The notes below the pieces were generated by a model. That model saw only the letters and a program-made list of their open reading frames with translations, was not told the origin of the DNA and did not search any database. This document shows, piece by piece, positions 1 through 8,003 of a stretch of 12,715 nucleotides of DNA. Position 1 is the first letter of the stretch. Each line of letters starts with the position of its first letter. Source of the stretch: an uncultured Eubacteriales bacterium (lineage in GTDB: Bacteria > Bacillota > Clostridia > Oscillospirales > CAG-382); NCBI GenBank assembly GCA_900546385.1, contig URCT01000077.1, positions 1 through 12,715 on the forward strand. Direction: 5' to 3'. The position numbers were made by a program, and so were the translations under genes.

Positions 1-21
1 TATGTTTTCCGCTCTTTTCTT

Positions 22-759
22 TTATGCGCGTTTTACGGATAGGATTTCGCCGTCCGTTCCGATGATATGCACGCTTACGGGAATGTTTTTGCCGCAAGCC
101 TTTACGGCGTTACTCACCGCGCGTTCGATCCCGCCGCAGCAGGGAACCTCCATGCGCGTGACCGTAACGGTGCGAATCGAATTCTGCGAGAGGATCGCCG
201 TTAATTTCTCGGTGTAATCGCCCTCGTCGAGCTTCGGACAGCCGATAAGCGTAATACGGCCGCGAATGTAGTCCTCGTGAAAATTGCCGTAGGCGTAGGC
301 GGAGCAATCGGCGGCAATGAGCAGGTCGGCGTTTTCAAAATACGGCGCACCAACCGGCACAAGCTTGATCTGAACCGGCCACTGCATCAGTCTGCCGGAG
401 GAAAAAGCGGCTTTTTTCGGTTCGCTCGGCGTGTCGTGGCGAATCAAATGCGATTTTGTGCCCGGACAGCCGCAGGGAAGTGGAGCGCTTTTCTCGGAAC
501 TGTGTTCAGGTTCCACTTCTTTTGCTTTTTTGGCGGCCAATACCGCTGCTTCGTCGTAGGCCGGTGCTTCGCGTACTTCAAAGGTAATGGCACCCGTCGG
601 ACAAGCGGGCAGACAGTCGCCGAGACCGTCGCAATAGTTCTCGCGCGTAAGCACGGCTTTTCCGTCGATCATATCAATAGCGCCTTCGTGGCAGGCAGCG
701 GCACAGGCGCCGCAGCCGTTGCATTTTTCACGGTCAATTTTGATGATTTTTCGGTTCAT
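22..759 (-). CDS. Ferredoxin-like 4Fe-4S protein with Cys-rich C-terminal domain, function unknown
   Basis: A 245-residue soluble protein. Residues 8-60 form a two-cluster ferredoxin module. The first motif is complete (C13, C16, C19, C23). The second has C43, C49 and C53-Pro, but L46 stands where the second cysteine is expected, so that cluster may be [3Fe-4S], differently ligated or absent. A charged linker (about 65-95) leads to a C-x-C pair (C96, C98). A conserved-looking C-terminal region follows with AADCSAYAYG (C152), LIGCPKLD (C174) and EVPCCGG (C207, C208). I recognise this arrangement from uncharacterised Fe-S proteins of anaerobes, but no reaction is established. It has no signal peptide or membrane segment, so a cytosolic electron-transfer or redox-sensing role is inferred. 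The ATG follows a good AAAGGA site. It is divergent from a Crp/Fnr regulator gene, with a candidate operator in the shared gap. The TAA stop lies 21 bases from the window edge and I see no terminator there. Confidence 0.85.
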   Translation of the reverse strand: MNRKIIKIDREKCNGCGACAAACHEGAIDMIDGKAVLTRENYCDGLGDCLPACPTGAITFEVREAPAYDEAAVLAAKKAKEVEPEHSSEKSAPLPCGCPGTKSHLIRHDTPSEPKKAAFSSGRLMQWPVQIKLVPVGAPYFENADLLIAADCSAYAYGNFHEDYIRGRITLIGCPKLDEGDYTEKLTAILSQNSIRTVTVTRMEVPCCGGIERAVSNAVKACGKNIPVSVHIIGTDGEILSVKRA

Positions 760-804
760 ATAGATGTTCCTTTCGTTTTATGGCAATGGTTTGCGGAATA
801 GCTC

Positions 805-833
805 TTGACTTTATGGGCACAGTATAGTACAAT
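805..833 (+). promoter_or_regulatory. Near-consensus promoter for the crp/araC-type regulator pair
   Basis: TTGACT (805-810) and TACAAT (828-833) are separated by exactly 17 bases, close to the sigma-A consensus in both boxes. Transcription should start near 840, giving a 5' leader of about 57 bases that contains the 846-865 inverted repeat and a GGAGG ribosome binding site at 882-886. It overlaps the minus-strand -10 element at 821-826, so the two divergent promoters probably compete. An imperfect dyad, GTATA/TATAC, spans 822-837 across the -10. Confidence 0.75.
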
Positions 834-849
834 ATACATGAAAAGTCTG
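814..849 (-). promoter_or_regulatory. Candidate activator-dependent promoter for the Fe-S gene
   Basis: On the minus strand a good -10 hexamer, TATACT, lies at 826-821. The hexamer 17 bases upstream (849-844, CAGACT) matches the -35 consensus at only three positions. The start site would be near 814, leaving a leader of about 55 bases before the ATG at 759. A weak -35 with a good -10 is typical of promoters needing a class II activator, and the inverted repeat at 846-865 is centred at about -41.5. The start site is inferred from spacing only. Confidence 0.45.
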
Positions 850-865
850 TTGGAAAAACAACAGA
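846..865. promoter_or_regulatory. Perfect 7-6-7 inverted repeat, candidate Crp/Fnr-family operator
   Basis: TCTGTTG (846-852), a 6-base spacer, then CAACAGA (859-865), with no mismatch. The TGTTG-N6-CAACA core has the same half-site length and spacing as the Crp site TGTGA-N6-TCACA. Its centre (855.5) is about -41.5 from the inferred Fe-S gene start and about +16 from the inferred regulator start. The adjacent Crp/Fnr-family protein is the obvious candidate to bind it. Binding is inferred; the repeat itself is read directly. As RNA in the regulator leader it could also form a 7-bp hairpin. Confidence 0.65.
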
Positions 866-896
866 AATATGGTTTCGGAGCGGAGGTTTTTTCCGT

Positions 897-1616
897 ATGA
901 GTTTGGTTTTTCCTGCAAATGCGTCGGAGGATTCGCTTCGGCTTCTTGCGGCGTGCCGTTTGTTTGATGGGATCGACCGCGCCGTTTTGCCGTCCGTTTT
1001 GGAAAAACTCGGTGCTGTCGAAAAGAAACGGCAAAAGGGCGAATTTTTCTTTCGGGAGGGCGATCCGGCTGAAAACGCCGGGATCTTGCTTTCCGGAAGG
1101 GCGCAGATTCTGCGCGACGATTATGACGGCCGGCGTCACGTGTTGGCAGAATTAGCGCCCGGCGATGTTTTCGGTGAAGTTTTTGTGTGTGCGGATGTAA
1201 AAACCTATCCGGTGTATGTGGAGGCGATTTGCGAGGCGGAGGCGTTGTTTGTCAATCTTGCTCTGCTTGAACAGAATCGCACACCGGATGCGCACGAGGT
1301 GCGGCTGTTATACAATCTGCTTTTTGTCACGGCGCAGAAAAATCTGCTCTTAAACCGCAAAATCGAGCTTCTTTCAAAGCGAACGACGCGGGAAAAACTC
1401 GCTTCGTTTTTATGGATGAAGGCCAAAGAAGCCGGGCAAGTGCACTTTACCGTTCCGTTTGACAGGCAGTCGCTTGCCGATTATCTCGGCGTGGATCGAA
1501 GCGCTATGTGTGCGGAGCTAAGCCGGATGCGCCGCGACGGGTGGATCGATTATCACAAAAATGTATTTCGCATACAAAAAGCCGCATTAGCGGAGAATAC
1601 GGAAGAAAGCAGGTGA
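897..1616 (+). CDS. Crp/Fnr-family transcriptional regulator
   Basis: A 239-residue regulator. An N-terminal cyclic-nucleotide-binding-like beta-roll (about 20-118) carries the family signatures FREGDPAE (52-59), LLSGRAQI (64-71) and PGDVFGE (88-94). A long dimerisation helix (about 119-160) leads to a winged-helix DNA-binding domain (about 163-227), with its helix-turn-helix at 190-212. In the phosphate-binding cassette the Arg-Ser pair used by Crp for cAMP is replaced by Tyr-Pro (104-105), so cAMP is an unlikely ligand. There is no Fnr-type N-terminal cysteine cluster; cysteines at 20, 98, 112 and 205 are scattered. In the recognition helix R201 aligns with Crp Arg180, but Ser and Ala replace Glu181 and Arg185, so the site should differ from TGTGA. 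The start has GGAGG ten bases upstream. It probably regulates itself and the divergent Fe-S gene through the 846-865 repeat. Signal unknown. Confidence 0.92.
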   Translation: MSLVFPANASEDSLRLLAACRLFDGIDRAVLPSVLEKLGAVEKKRQKGEFFFREGDPAENAGILLSGRAQILRDDYDGRRHVLAELAPGDVFGEVFVCADVKTYPVYVEAICEAEALFVNLALLEQNRTPDAHEVRLLYNLLFVTAQKNLLLNRKIELLSKRTTREKLASFLWMKAKEAGQVHFTVPFDRQSLADYLGVDRSAMCAELSRMRRDGWIDYHKNVFRIQKAALAENTEESR

Positions 1617-1620
1617 AGGT

Positions 1621-2511
1621 ATGCCGCATTCAATGTCCGTGCCGTTATTCAATTATGCCGATTCAAACTTTATCGTACACCATACGGTCAGTGAAAACTT
1701 TGAAGATCCCTATACGCGCTTACATATGCACACCATGTATGAGTTATATTGCTTTTTGGACGGTGAAGGCGTGTTCACGGTAGAGGGAAATATATATAAG
1801 TTGGAAAGAGGTATGCTGCTTTTAATCCGACCGGGCGAAGCGCACAGCGCCAAAATCGTCAGCACCAGCCGGTATGAACGCATTGCTGTTCATTTTACGC
1901 CGTCTTTTTTGGAAAACGATTGCATCCGCGAAATGCTGCACGCCTTTGAAACGTCCAAAAACAGCAGTAACCATTGCTTCTTTTGCAACGATGAGAGTGC
2001 CTATCCGTTTAAGCTGTTACGCGAGATTACCAACTCGAAGCTGAAAGGGAATCATCCTGCCTGCAAATTAGCCTTGCAGGCAAATCTTCCGGCATTGCTT
2101 TACAGCCTTTCCGAAAACTGCTCACACAAAGTTTCGGTGGACGGCACCTCGCACGACCAGCTGGTGCGTCAGATCCTACGCTATATCGATTCGCATCTTT
2201 CGACCGAATGGTCCTTAGATGAGCTGGCTGAGCATTTGTATCGGGACAAAGCCTATCTGAACCGTCGCTTCAAAACCGTGGTCGGCACCAGCATCTGGAA
2301 TTATACCATCCAAAAACGCATTGTCAACGCGCAGCGCAGTCTGTACGCTACCGGCAGCATTTCAAGTGCCTTTCAGGCCAGCGGCTTCAGCGACTATTCG
2401 ACGTTTTACCGCAATTATAACCGTATTATCGGCATTTCGCCGTCGGATGACCTGAAGAACCGAAAATCCGATAAGGAGCGGCTATTGGGAATCATTAACC
2501 CCTATTGTTAA
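1621..2511 (+). CDS. AraC-family transcriptional regulator with cupin sensor domain
   Basis: A 296-residue regulator starting 4 bases after the Crp/Fnr gene stop, with an AGGTGA site overlapping that stop, so the two are almost certainly co-transcribed. The N-terminal half has an AraC-type cupin fold: H35-x-H37-x3-E41, then a Gly-rich turn (48-50), R70-P-G-E and H75. These residues commonly line the ligand pocket. The C-terminal domain (about 181-285) has the two helix-turn-helix units of the AraC family: LDELAEHLYRDKAYLNRRFK (199-218), then the second unit ending in GFSDYSTFYRNYNR. Members with this layout usually sense small sugars or metabolites. No sugar or transport gene lies nearby to suggest a ligand, and the target is unknown. 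A cysteine-containing middle section (C101, C119, C122, C148, C167) is unremarkable. The gene ends 40 bases before the 2552-2588 terminator. Confidence 0.92.
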   Translation: MPHSMSVPLFNYADSNFIVHHTVSENFEDPYTRLHMHTMYELYCFLDGEGVFTVEGNIYKLERGMLLLIRPGEAHSAKIVSTSRYERIAVHFTPSFLENDCIREMLHAFETSKNSSNHCFFCNDESAYPFKLLREITNSKLKGNHPACKLALQANLPALLYSLSENCSHKVSVDGTSHDQLVRQILRYIDSHLSTEWSLDELAEHLYRDKAYLNRRFKTVVGTSIWNYTIQKRIVNAQRSLYATGSISSAFQASGFSDYSTFYRNYNRIIGISPSDDLKNRKSDKERLLGIINPYC

Positions 2512-2551
2512 AGTTCACAAAACGGCCTTCCCGCAATTTGTCCAACCGTCG

Positions 2552-2588
2552 AAAAACGACCGGCATTAAAAGAACGCCGGTCGTTTTT
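2552..2588. terminator. Bidirectional intrinsic terminator between araC-type gene and fhs
   Basis: AAAAACGACCGGC (2552-2564) pairs perfectly with GCCGGTCGTTTTT (2576-2588) across an 11-base loop. The outer five pairs are A/T, so each strand ends in a T-tract after a GC-rich stem. This gives a working Rho-independent terminator in both directions. It closes the plus-strand regulator unit (stop at 2511) and the minus-strand purine operon (fhs stop at 2605). Confidence 0.93.
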
Positions 2589-2604
2589 CTCTATAAACTG
2601 CCGC

Positions 2605-4281
2605 TTAAAATAATCCTGAAATCCTGCCGTTTTCGTCTACGTCGATATTTTCGGCTGCCGGAACCTTCGGCAGACCCGGCATGGTCATGATGTCGCCGGT
2701 TAATACCACGATAAAACCGGCACCTGCCGAAACCTTGACGTTCTTGACGGTCACGCGGAAATGCTCCGGCGCACCGAGCTTTGTCGGATCGTCCGAAAAG
2801 CTGTATTGGGTCTTGGCAATGCAGACCGGAAGGGAAGAGAAGCCAAGCTCGGCAAGCGTCGCTATCTGCTTTTTTGCCGCCGGCAAGAAGTCAACGCCGT
2901 CGCCGCCGTAGATCTTCTTGACAACCGCTTCAATTTTATCTTCAATGCTTCCGGAAAGTTCATAGGAGAAGGAGAAATCGTTCGGCTTATCGCATAAGCG
3001 TACAACCTCTTCGGCAAGCTCGATGCCGCCCTCCGAGCCTTTCGCCCAAACGTCCGAAAGAATCGTGTTGACGCCAAGCTTGCGGCACTCGCGGATGACG
3101 AGTTCCACTTCTTCCTCCGTGTCGGTCGGGAATTTGTTGACTGCCACGACAGCCGGAAGCTTGTAAACGTTCGTGATGTTGGAAACATGGCGAAGCAGAT
3201 TCGGAAGTCCCTTTTGAAGCGCCTCAAGATCGGGCGTGGCAAGCGCAGTCTTGGGAAGGCCGCCGTGCATTTTGAGCGCACGGACGGTCGCAACCACAAC
3301 AACAGCCGCCGGCGTTAATCCTGCATAGCGGCACTTGATATCCAAGAACTTTTCCGCACCCAAGTCCGCGCCGAAGCCGGCTTCGGTGACGGTATAGTCG
3401 CCCATTTTGAGTGCCGTGCGTGTGGCAATGACCGAGTTACAGCCATGGGCAATGTTGGCAAACGGGCCGCCATGCACAAAGGCCGGCGTTCCCTCAAGCG
3501 TCTGCACAAGATTCGGCTTTAATGCGTCCTTTAACAACGCCGCCATCGCGCCCTGCGCCTTTAAGTCGGCACAGGTCACCGGCTTTCCGTCATAGGTGTA
3601 GGCGACGATAATGCGCGAAAGACGCTCTTTCAAGTCGGTGAGGGAGGAGGCAAGGCAGAGAACCGCCATGACCTCCGATGCCACCGTGATATCAAAGCCG
3701 TCCTCGCGCGGCGTTCCGTTGGCTTTGCCGCCGAGACCGTCTACAATGTTTCGAAGCTGACGGTCGTTCATGTCCACACAGCGTTTCCAGGTAATGCGGC
3801 GCACATCGATGCCGAGCGCATTGCCCTGTTGAATGTGATTGTCAAGCATGGCGGCAAGCAGATTGTTGGCTGCACCGATGGCATGAAAATCGCCGGTAAA
3901 GTGCAGATTGATGTCCTCCATGGGAACGACCTGCGCATAACCGCCGCCGGCCGCTCCGCCTTTAATGCCGAAGACCGGGCCGAGCGACGGCTCACGTAAC
4001 GCCACCGTCACTTTTTTGCCGATTTTCTTTAAGCTGTCGGCAAGACCGATGGTGGTGGTGGTTTTGCCCTCACCGGCCGGCGTCGGCGTGATCGCCGTGA
4101 CAAGAATCAGCTTTCCGTCCGGCGTGTCTTTGCGGTCGTTTAAGAGAGATAAATCGATTTTTGCCTTGTAAGAGCCGTATTGCTCGACGTATTTTGCGTC
4201 AATGCCGGCACTTGCGGCAATTTCGGAAATGTGCTTCATGGGGACGCTTTGAGCAATTTCAATGTCGGATTTGTAAGTCAT
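2605..4281 (-). CDS. fhs: Formate--tetrahydrofolate ligase
   Basis: A 558-residue cytosolic enzyme of usual family length. It joins formate to tetrahydrofolate using ATP, giving 10-formyl-tetrahydrofolate. The P-loop TPTPAGEGKTTT lies at 65-76, followed by the highly conserved REPSLGPVFGIKGGAAGGGY block and the DINLHFTGDFHAI block typical of the family. The C-terminus ends in the usual DENGRISGLF. The ATG at 4281 has AAGGAG seven bases upstream, partly formed by the purL stop codon, and the gap to purL is 11 bases. It is the last gene of the purine operon, directly before the shared terminator. In acetogens this enzyme serves the Wood-Ljungdahl pathway. Here the neighbours suggest its job is to supply the formyl groups consumed by PurN and AICAR transformylase, using formate that the operon's FNT protein may transport. 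Confidence 0.97.
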   Translation of the reverse strand: MTYKSDIEIAQSVPMKHISEIAASAGIDAKYVEQYGSYKAKIDLSLLNDRKDTPDGKLILVTAITPTPAGEGKTTTTIGLADSLKKIGKKVTVALREPSLGPVFGIKGGAAGGGYAQVVPMEDINLHFTGDFHAIGAANNLLAAMLDNHIQQGNALGIDVRRITWKRCVDMNDRQLRNIVDGLGGKANGTPREDGFDITVASEVMAVLCLASSLTDLKERLSRIIVAYTYDGKPVTCADLKAQGAMAALLKDALKPNLVQTLEGTPAFVHGGPFANIAHGCNSVIATRTALKMGDYTVTEAGFGADLGAEKFLDIKCRYAGLTPAAVVVVATVRALKMHGGLPKTALATPDLEALQKGLPNLLRHVSNITNVYKLPAVVAVNKFPTDTEEEVELVIRECRKLGVNTILSDVWAKGSEGGIELAEEVVRLCDKPNDFSFSYELSGSIEDKIEAVVKKIYGGDGVDFLPAAKKQIATLAELGFSSLPVCIAKTQYSFSDDPTKLGAPEHFRVTVKNVKVSAGAGFIVVLTGDIMTMPGLPKVPAAENIDVDENGRISGLF

Positions 4282-4292
4282 GCAAATTCTCC

Positions 4293-7200
4293 TTAAAGCT
4301 TAAAATAGTTGACGGCGTTGCGGAACATCCCAAGCTCGTATTCGCCGGGCACGTTTTTGTAAAGGCCGCTTCCGACGCGTTCGGAATGTCCCATTTTGCC
4401 GAATACGCGGCCGTCGGGCGAGGTGATGCCTTCGATGGCGTACATCGAATTGTTGGGGTTGTAAGCGATGTCTGCCGACGCGTGTCCTTCAAGGTCGCAG
4501 TATTGGGTCGCGATCTGACCGTTTGCGGCAAGCTCCCTTGCGAGCGCGGTGTCGGCGATAAAGCGGCCTTCGCCGTGCGAAATCGGCACGGAATAAACTT
4601 CGCCGACTTTGGTGCCCGAAAGCCACGGCGACTTGTTGGAGGCGATACGCGTGCGCACAATGCGCGATTGGTGCCGCCCGATGGTGTTGAAGGTCAGCGT
4701 CGGACAGCTTGCGTCGGTGTCCATGATTTTTCCATAGGGAACAAGGCCGAGCTTGATAAGTGCCTGGAAGCCGTTGCAGATGCCGCACATTAAGCCATCA
4801 CGTTTTTCAAGCAGTGCGGAAACCTGTTCTTTGATGGCGGCGTTGCGGAAGAAGGCCGTGATAAATTTTCCCGAACCGTCCGGCTCGTCGCCGCCGGAAA
4901 AGCCGCCCGGAATAAAGATTATCTGCGACGAAGCAAGCTCTGCGGCAAAGGCTTCTGCCGAACGGGCGATGGCGTCGGCTGTTAAATTGCCGATGACCAT
5001 GATTTTTGCGTCCGCACCGGCATCCCGAACTGCTTTTGCACTGTCGTATTCGCAGTTCGTGCCGGGAAATACCGGAATGAGTACCTTGGGACGCGCATGA
5101 GCTACGGCCGGTGCTTTGCGTTCCGCAGGCGTTGCGGCATACGAAAAATCGCACATTTCGGCTTGGTTTGCCGCGTCGGTCGGTAAATTGCAGGGGAAGA
5201 CCTTTTCCAACCGATTTTCGTAAATCTCCCGCAGTTCCGACGTGCGAATGCATTTTCCCTTGTATTCCATCAGACGCTGTTCGGTGACAAAACCGATTGT
5301 TCTGCCCTCAGCGCAGTTCTTTTTCAGTTCCAAAAGGAAGCTGCCGTAGCCATAGCCGAATAAGTCGTCCATGGTCAAATCATTCTCAAAGCGGAAGCCG
5401 TAGTCGTTGCCCAAGCACATCTTCAAGACCGCTTCGGCCATGCCGCCGTAGGTGAGGGTATAGGCGGAGATGGCCGTTCCTTCGGAAAGCAGCTTGTTTA
5501 CCTTTTCAAACACCTTGATAAGCGAGGAAGCCACCGGCAGTCCGTCCGCGCCGTATTCCGGACGCAGAAGAATGACTTCACTGCCGGCTGTTTTGAATTC
5601 GTTGGATACAATGCGGTCGGCTTTTTCGGTGGTCACGGCAAACGAAACAAGCGTCGGCGGAACGTCTAATTTTTCAAACGAACCGCTCATGGAGTCCTTG
5701 CCGCCGATAGATGCGACGCCGAAATCCTTTTGCGCGCGGAACGCGCCGAGTAGTGCCGCCATCGGCTTGCCCCAGCGTTTCGGGTCGGTTCCCGGACGTT
5801 CGAAATACTCTTGGAACGTGAGATACACGTCCTTGAATTCCGCTCCGGCGGCCACCAATTTGCAAAGGCTTTCTACCACGGCAAGATATGCCCCATGATA
5901 CGGGCTTTTTTCGGTGATAAACGGGTTATAGCCCCATGCCATGAGCGAGCAGGTGTCGGTGTGTCCGTTTTCCACCGAAATCTTGTGAACCATCGCTTGG
6001 ATCGGCGTTTGCTGATGCTTGCCGCCGAACGGCATAAGAAGCGTGCCTGCACCGATGGTCGAATCAAAGCGTTCGGAAAGGCCGCGCTTGGAGCAGACAT
6101 TGAGGTCGCCGGCAAGCAACTTATAGGCTGTTTCAAAATCGGCATCGGTTTTTCTATTATAATCGAGGGGCGCGGAAATGTCAATATCAATGTGCTTGGC
6201 CGCACCGTTGGAATTCAAAAATTCGCGGCTGACGTCCACAATCGTCCGTCCGTTCCAGTGCATGACAAGCCGCGGTTTTTCGGTCACCGAAGCGATGACC
6301 GTCGCCTCTAAATTCTCGCTTTCGGCGATTTCCAGAAAACGCGCCACGTCCTTCGGCTCGACTACCACCGCCATGCGCTCTTGGGATTCGCTGATGGCAA
6401 GCTCCGTGCCGTCAAGGCCTTCGTATTTTTTCGGAACGGCGTTCAAATCGATGTCAAGTCCGTCGGCAAGCTCACCAACGGCAACCGACACACCGCCTGC
6501 ACCGAAATCGTTGCAGCGTTTGATCATGCGGCAGGCTTCGGCGTTGCGGAATAACCGCTGTAACTTGCGTTCTTCGGGCGCGTTGCCCTTTTGCACCTCG
6601 GCGCCGCAGGTTTCGAGCGAGGAGGCTGTGTGCGCTTTGGAGGAACCGGTCGCACCGCCGCAGCCGTCGCGGCCCGTGCGGCCGCCGAGTAAGATGACCG
6701 CATCGCCCGGAGCCGGACGTTCGCGGCGCACGTTTTCGGCAGGAGCCGCGGCAATGACCGCACCGATCTCCATGCGCTTTGCGGCATAGCCGTCGTGGTA
6801 GATTTCGTCCACCATGCCGGTGGCAAGGCCGATTTGGTTGCCATAGGAGGAATAACCGGCGGCGGCAGTCGTCACGATTTTCCGCTGCGGCAGCTTGCCG
6901 GGCAGCGTTTCGGCAATCGGACGCGTCGGATCAGCCGCACCCGTCACACGCATGGCGGCATAGACATAGCTGCGTCCCGAAAGCGGGTCGCGGATCGCGC
7001 CGCCGATACAGGTGGCCGCACCGCCGAACGGCTCGATCTCGGTCGGATGGTTGTGCGTTTCATTCTTGAAAAGAAGTAACCACGGCTGTTTTTCGCCGTC
7101 CACCTCGACGGTGATTTTCACCGTGCAGGCATTGATTTCTTCGGATTCGTCGAGCTTGGCAAGCTTGCCGCGGCTCTTTAAGTATTTGGCTGCAAGCGTG

Positions 7201-8000
7201 GCAATGTCCATGAGATTGACCGGCTTTGTGCGGCCAAGCGCTTCGCGCGTTTTCAAATAGTCCTCATAGGTGCTCTGAATGAGCGCATCCTCAAAGGTGA
7301 CCTTGTCGATCGTCGTAAGAAAAGTGGTGTGGCGGCAGTGATCCGACCAATACGTGTCGATCATGCGCAGTTCGGTCATGGTCGGGTCGCGCTTTTCCGA
7401 AGCAAAATAGCGTTTGCAGAACTCGATGTCCGCAAGGTCCATCGCAAGCCCATAGGTTTTTATATACGCTTCAAGACCGGCACGGTCAGCACTTATAAAT
7501 CCGTCAAGCGTTTGGATGGTTTCCGGAACGCTGTACTTTGCCGCAAGCGTTTCCGGCTTTTCGAAGGACGCTTCGCGCGCCTCTACCGGGTTGATGACGT
7601 ATTTTTTGATGGCGGCAAGCTCTTTTTCGGAAAGTGCGCCGTATAATAAATATACCTTTGCTGTGCGGACAGAAGGTCTTTCGCCTTGGGAGATGATTTG
7701 GATGCATTCGGCGGCGGAAGCGGCACGCTGGTCGAATTGGCCGGGCAGGTATTCCACGGCAAAGGCGGAAGCACCTTTGGTGTCGATATCCTCCGCAACC
7801 GTATCAAGCTGCGGCTCGGAAAAGACCGTCTTTTTTGCGTATTCAAACAAGTCCTCCGCGATGTTTTCCACATCGTACCGATTGATGACGCGTACCTTTT
7901 CAAGAGAAGCGATTCCCAAAATGTCGCGCGCTTCGGTCAAAAGGGCATTCGCTTCGTGGGCAAAGGCCGGCTTTTTTTCTGCATAAACTCTGTAGACCAT
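4293..8000 (-). CDS. purL: Phosphoribosylformylglycinamidine synthase, single-chain clostridial type
   Basis: A 1235-residue protein performing step 4 of purine synthesis: FGAR plus glutamine plus ATP to FGAM. It is the fused form with the glutaminase on the same chain, as in the clade II enzymes of clostridia, bifidobacteria and streptococci, rather than the separate PurL/PurQ/PurS set of Bacillus. The synthetase half opens with the conserved TYWSDHCRH segment (216-224), followed by the KNETHNHPTEIEPFGGAATCIGG region. The class I glutaminase domain starts near 971, with nucleophile C1075 in GICNGFQ and the His/Glu pair H1205 and E1207 in GHSER. No frameshift or missing motif was found. Its AAGGAG site (8010-8015) lies inside the last codons of purD, only 3 bases separate the genes, and translation is probably coupled. 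Confidence 0.97.
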   Translation of the reverse strand: MVYRVYAEKKPAFAHEANALLTEARDILGIASLEKVRVINRYDVENIAEDLFEYAKKTVFSEPQLDTVAEDIDTKGASAFAVEYLPGQFDQRAASAAECIQIISQGERPSVRTAKVYLLYGALSEKELAAIKKYVINPVEAREASFEKPETLAAKYSVPETIQTLDGFISADRAGLEAYIKTYGLAMDLADIEFCKRYFASEKRDPTMTELRMIDTYWSDHCRHTTFLTTIDKVTFEDALIQSTYEDYLKTREALGRTKPVNLMDIATLAAKYLKSRGKLAKLDESEEINACTVKITVEVDGEKQPWLLLFKNETHNHPTEIEPFGGAATCIGGAIRDPLSGRSYVYAAMRVTGAADPTRPIAETLPGKLPQRKIVTTAAAGYSSYGNQIGLATGMVDEIYHDGYAAKRMEIGAVIAAAPAENVRRERPAPGDAVILLGGRTGRDGCGGATGSSKAHTASSLETCGAEVQKGNAPEERKLQRLFRNAEACRMIKRCNDFGAGGVSVAVGELADGLDIDLNAVPKKYEGLDGTELAISESQERMAVVVEPKDVARFLEIAESENLEATVIASVTEKPRLVMHWNGRTIVDVSREFLNSNGAAKHIDIDISAPLDYNRKTDADFETAYKLLAGDLNVCSKRGLSERFDSTIGAGTLLMPFGGKHQQTPIQAMVHKISVENGHTDTCSLMAWGYNPFITEKSPYHGAYLAVVESLCKLVAAGAEFKDVYLTFQEYFERPGTDPKRWGKPMAALLGAFRAQKDFGVASIGGKDSMSGSFEKLDVPPTLVSFAVTTEKADRIVSNEFKTAGSEVILLRPEYGADGLPVASSLIKVFEKVNKLLSEGTAISAYTLTYGGMAEAVLKMCLGNDYGFRFENDLTMDDLFGYGYGSFLLELKKNCAEGRTIGFVTEQRLMEYKGKCIRTSELREIYENRLEKVFPCNLPTDAANQAEMCDFSYAATPAERKAPAVAHARPKVLIPVFPGTNCEYDSAKAVRDAGADAKIMVIGNLTADAIARSAEAFAAELASSQIIFIPGGFSGGDEPDGSGKFITAFFRNAAIKEQVSALLEKRDGLMCGICNGFQALIKLGLVPYGKIMDTDASCPTLTFNTIGRHQSRIVRTRIASNKSPWLSGTKVGEVYSVPISHGEGRFIADTALARELAANGQIATQYCDLEGHASADIAYNPNNSMYAIEGITSPDGRVFGKMGHSERVGSGLYKNVPGEYELGMFRNAVNYFKL

Positions 8001-8003
8001 GGT

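Noticed and set aside
277..801. Plus-strand 174-codon open frame antisense to the Fe-S gene
   Set aside because: It lies almost wholly opposite a well-supported ferredoxin-like gene, shows no recognisable domain and has no ribosome binding site. It is a shadow of the real reading frame.
756..1139. Minus-strand 127-codon open frame across the divergent gap and the start of the Crp/Fnr gene
   Set aside because: It covers the promoters and the first 80 codons of a clear regulator, has low-complexity composition and ends inside the Fe-S gene start. No support.
4161..4793. Plus-strand 210-codon open frame opposite the fhs/purL junction
   Set aside because: Antisense to two conserved enzymes. Long antisense frames are common here because of codon bias in the purine genes.
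6178..6789. Plus-strand 203-codon open frame opposite purL
   Set aside because: Ser/Ala/Pro-rich translation with no motif, opposite a highly conserved part of PurL.
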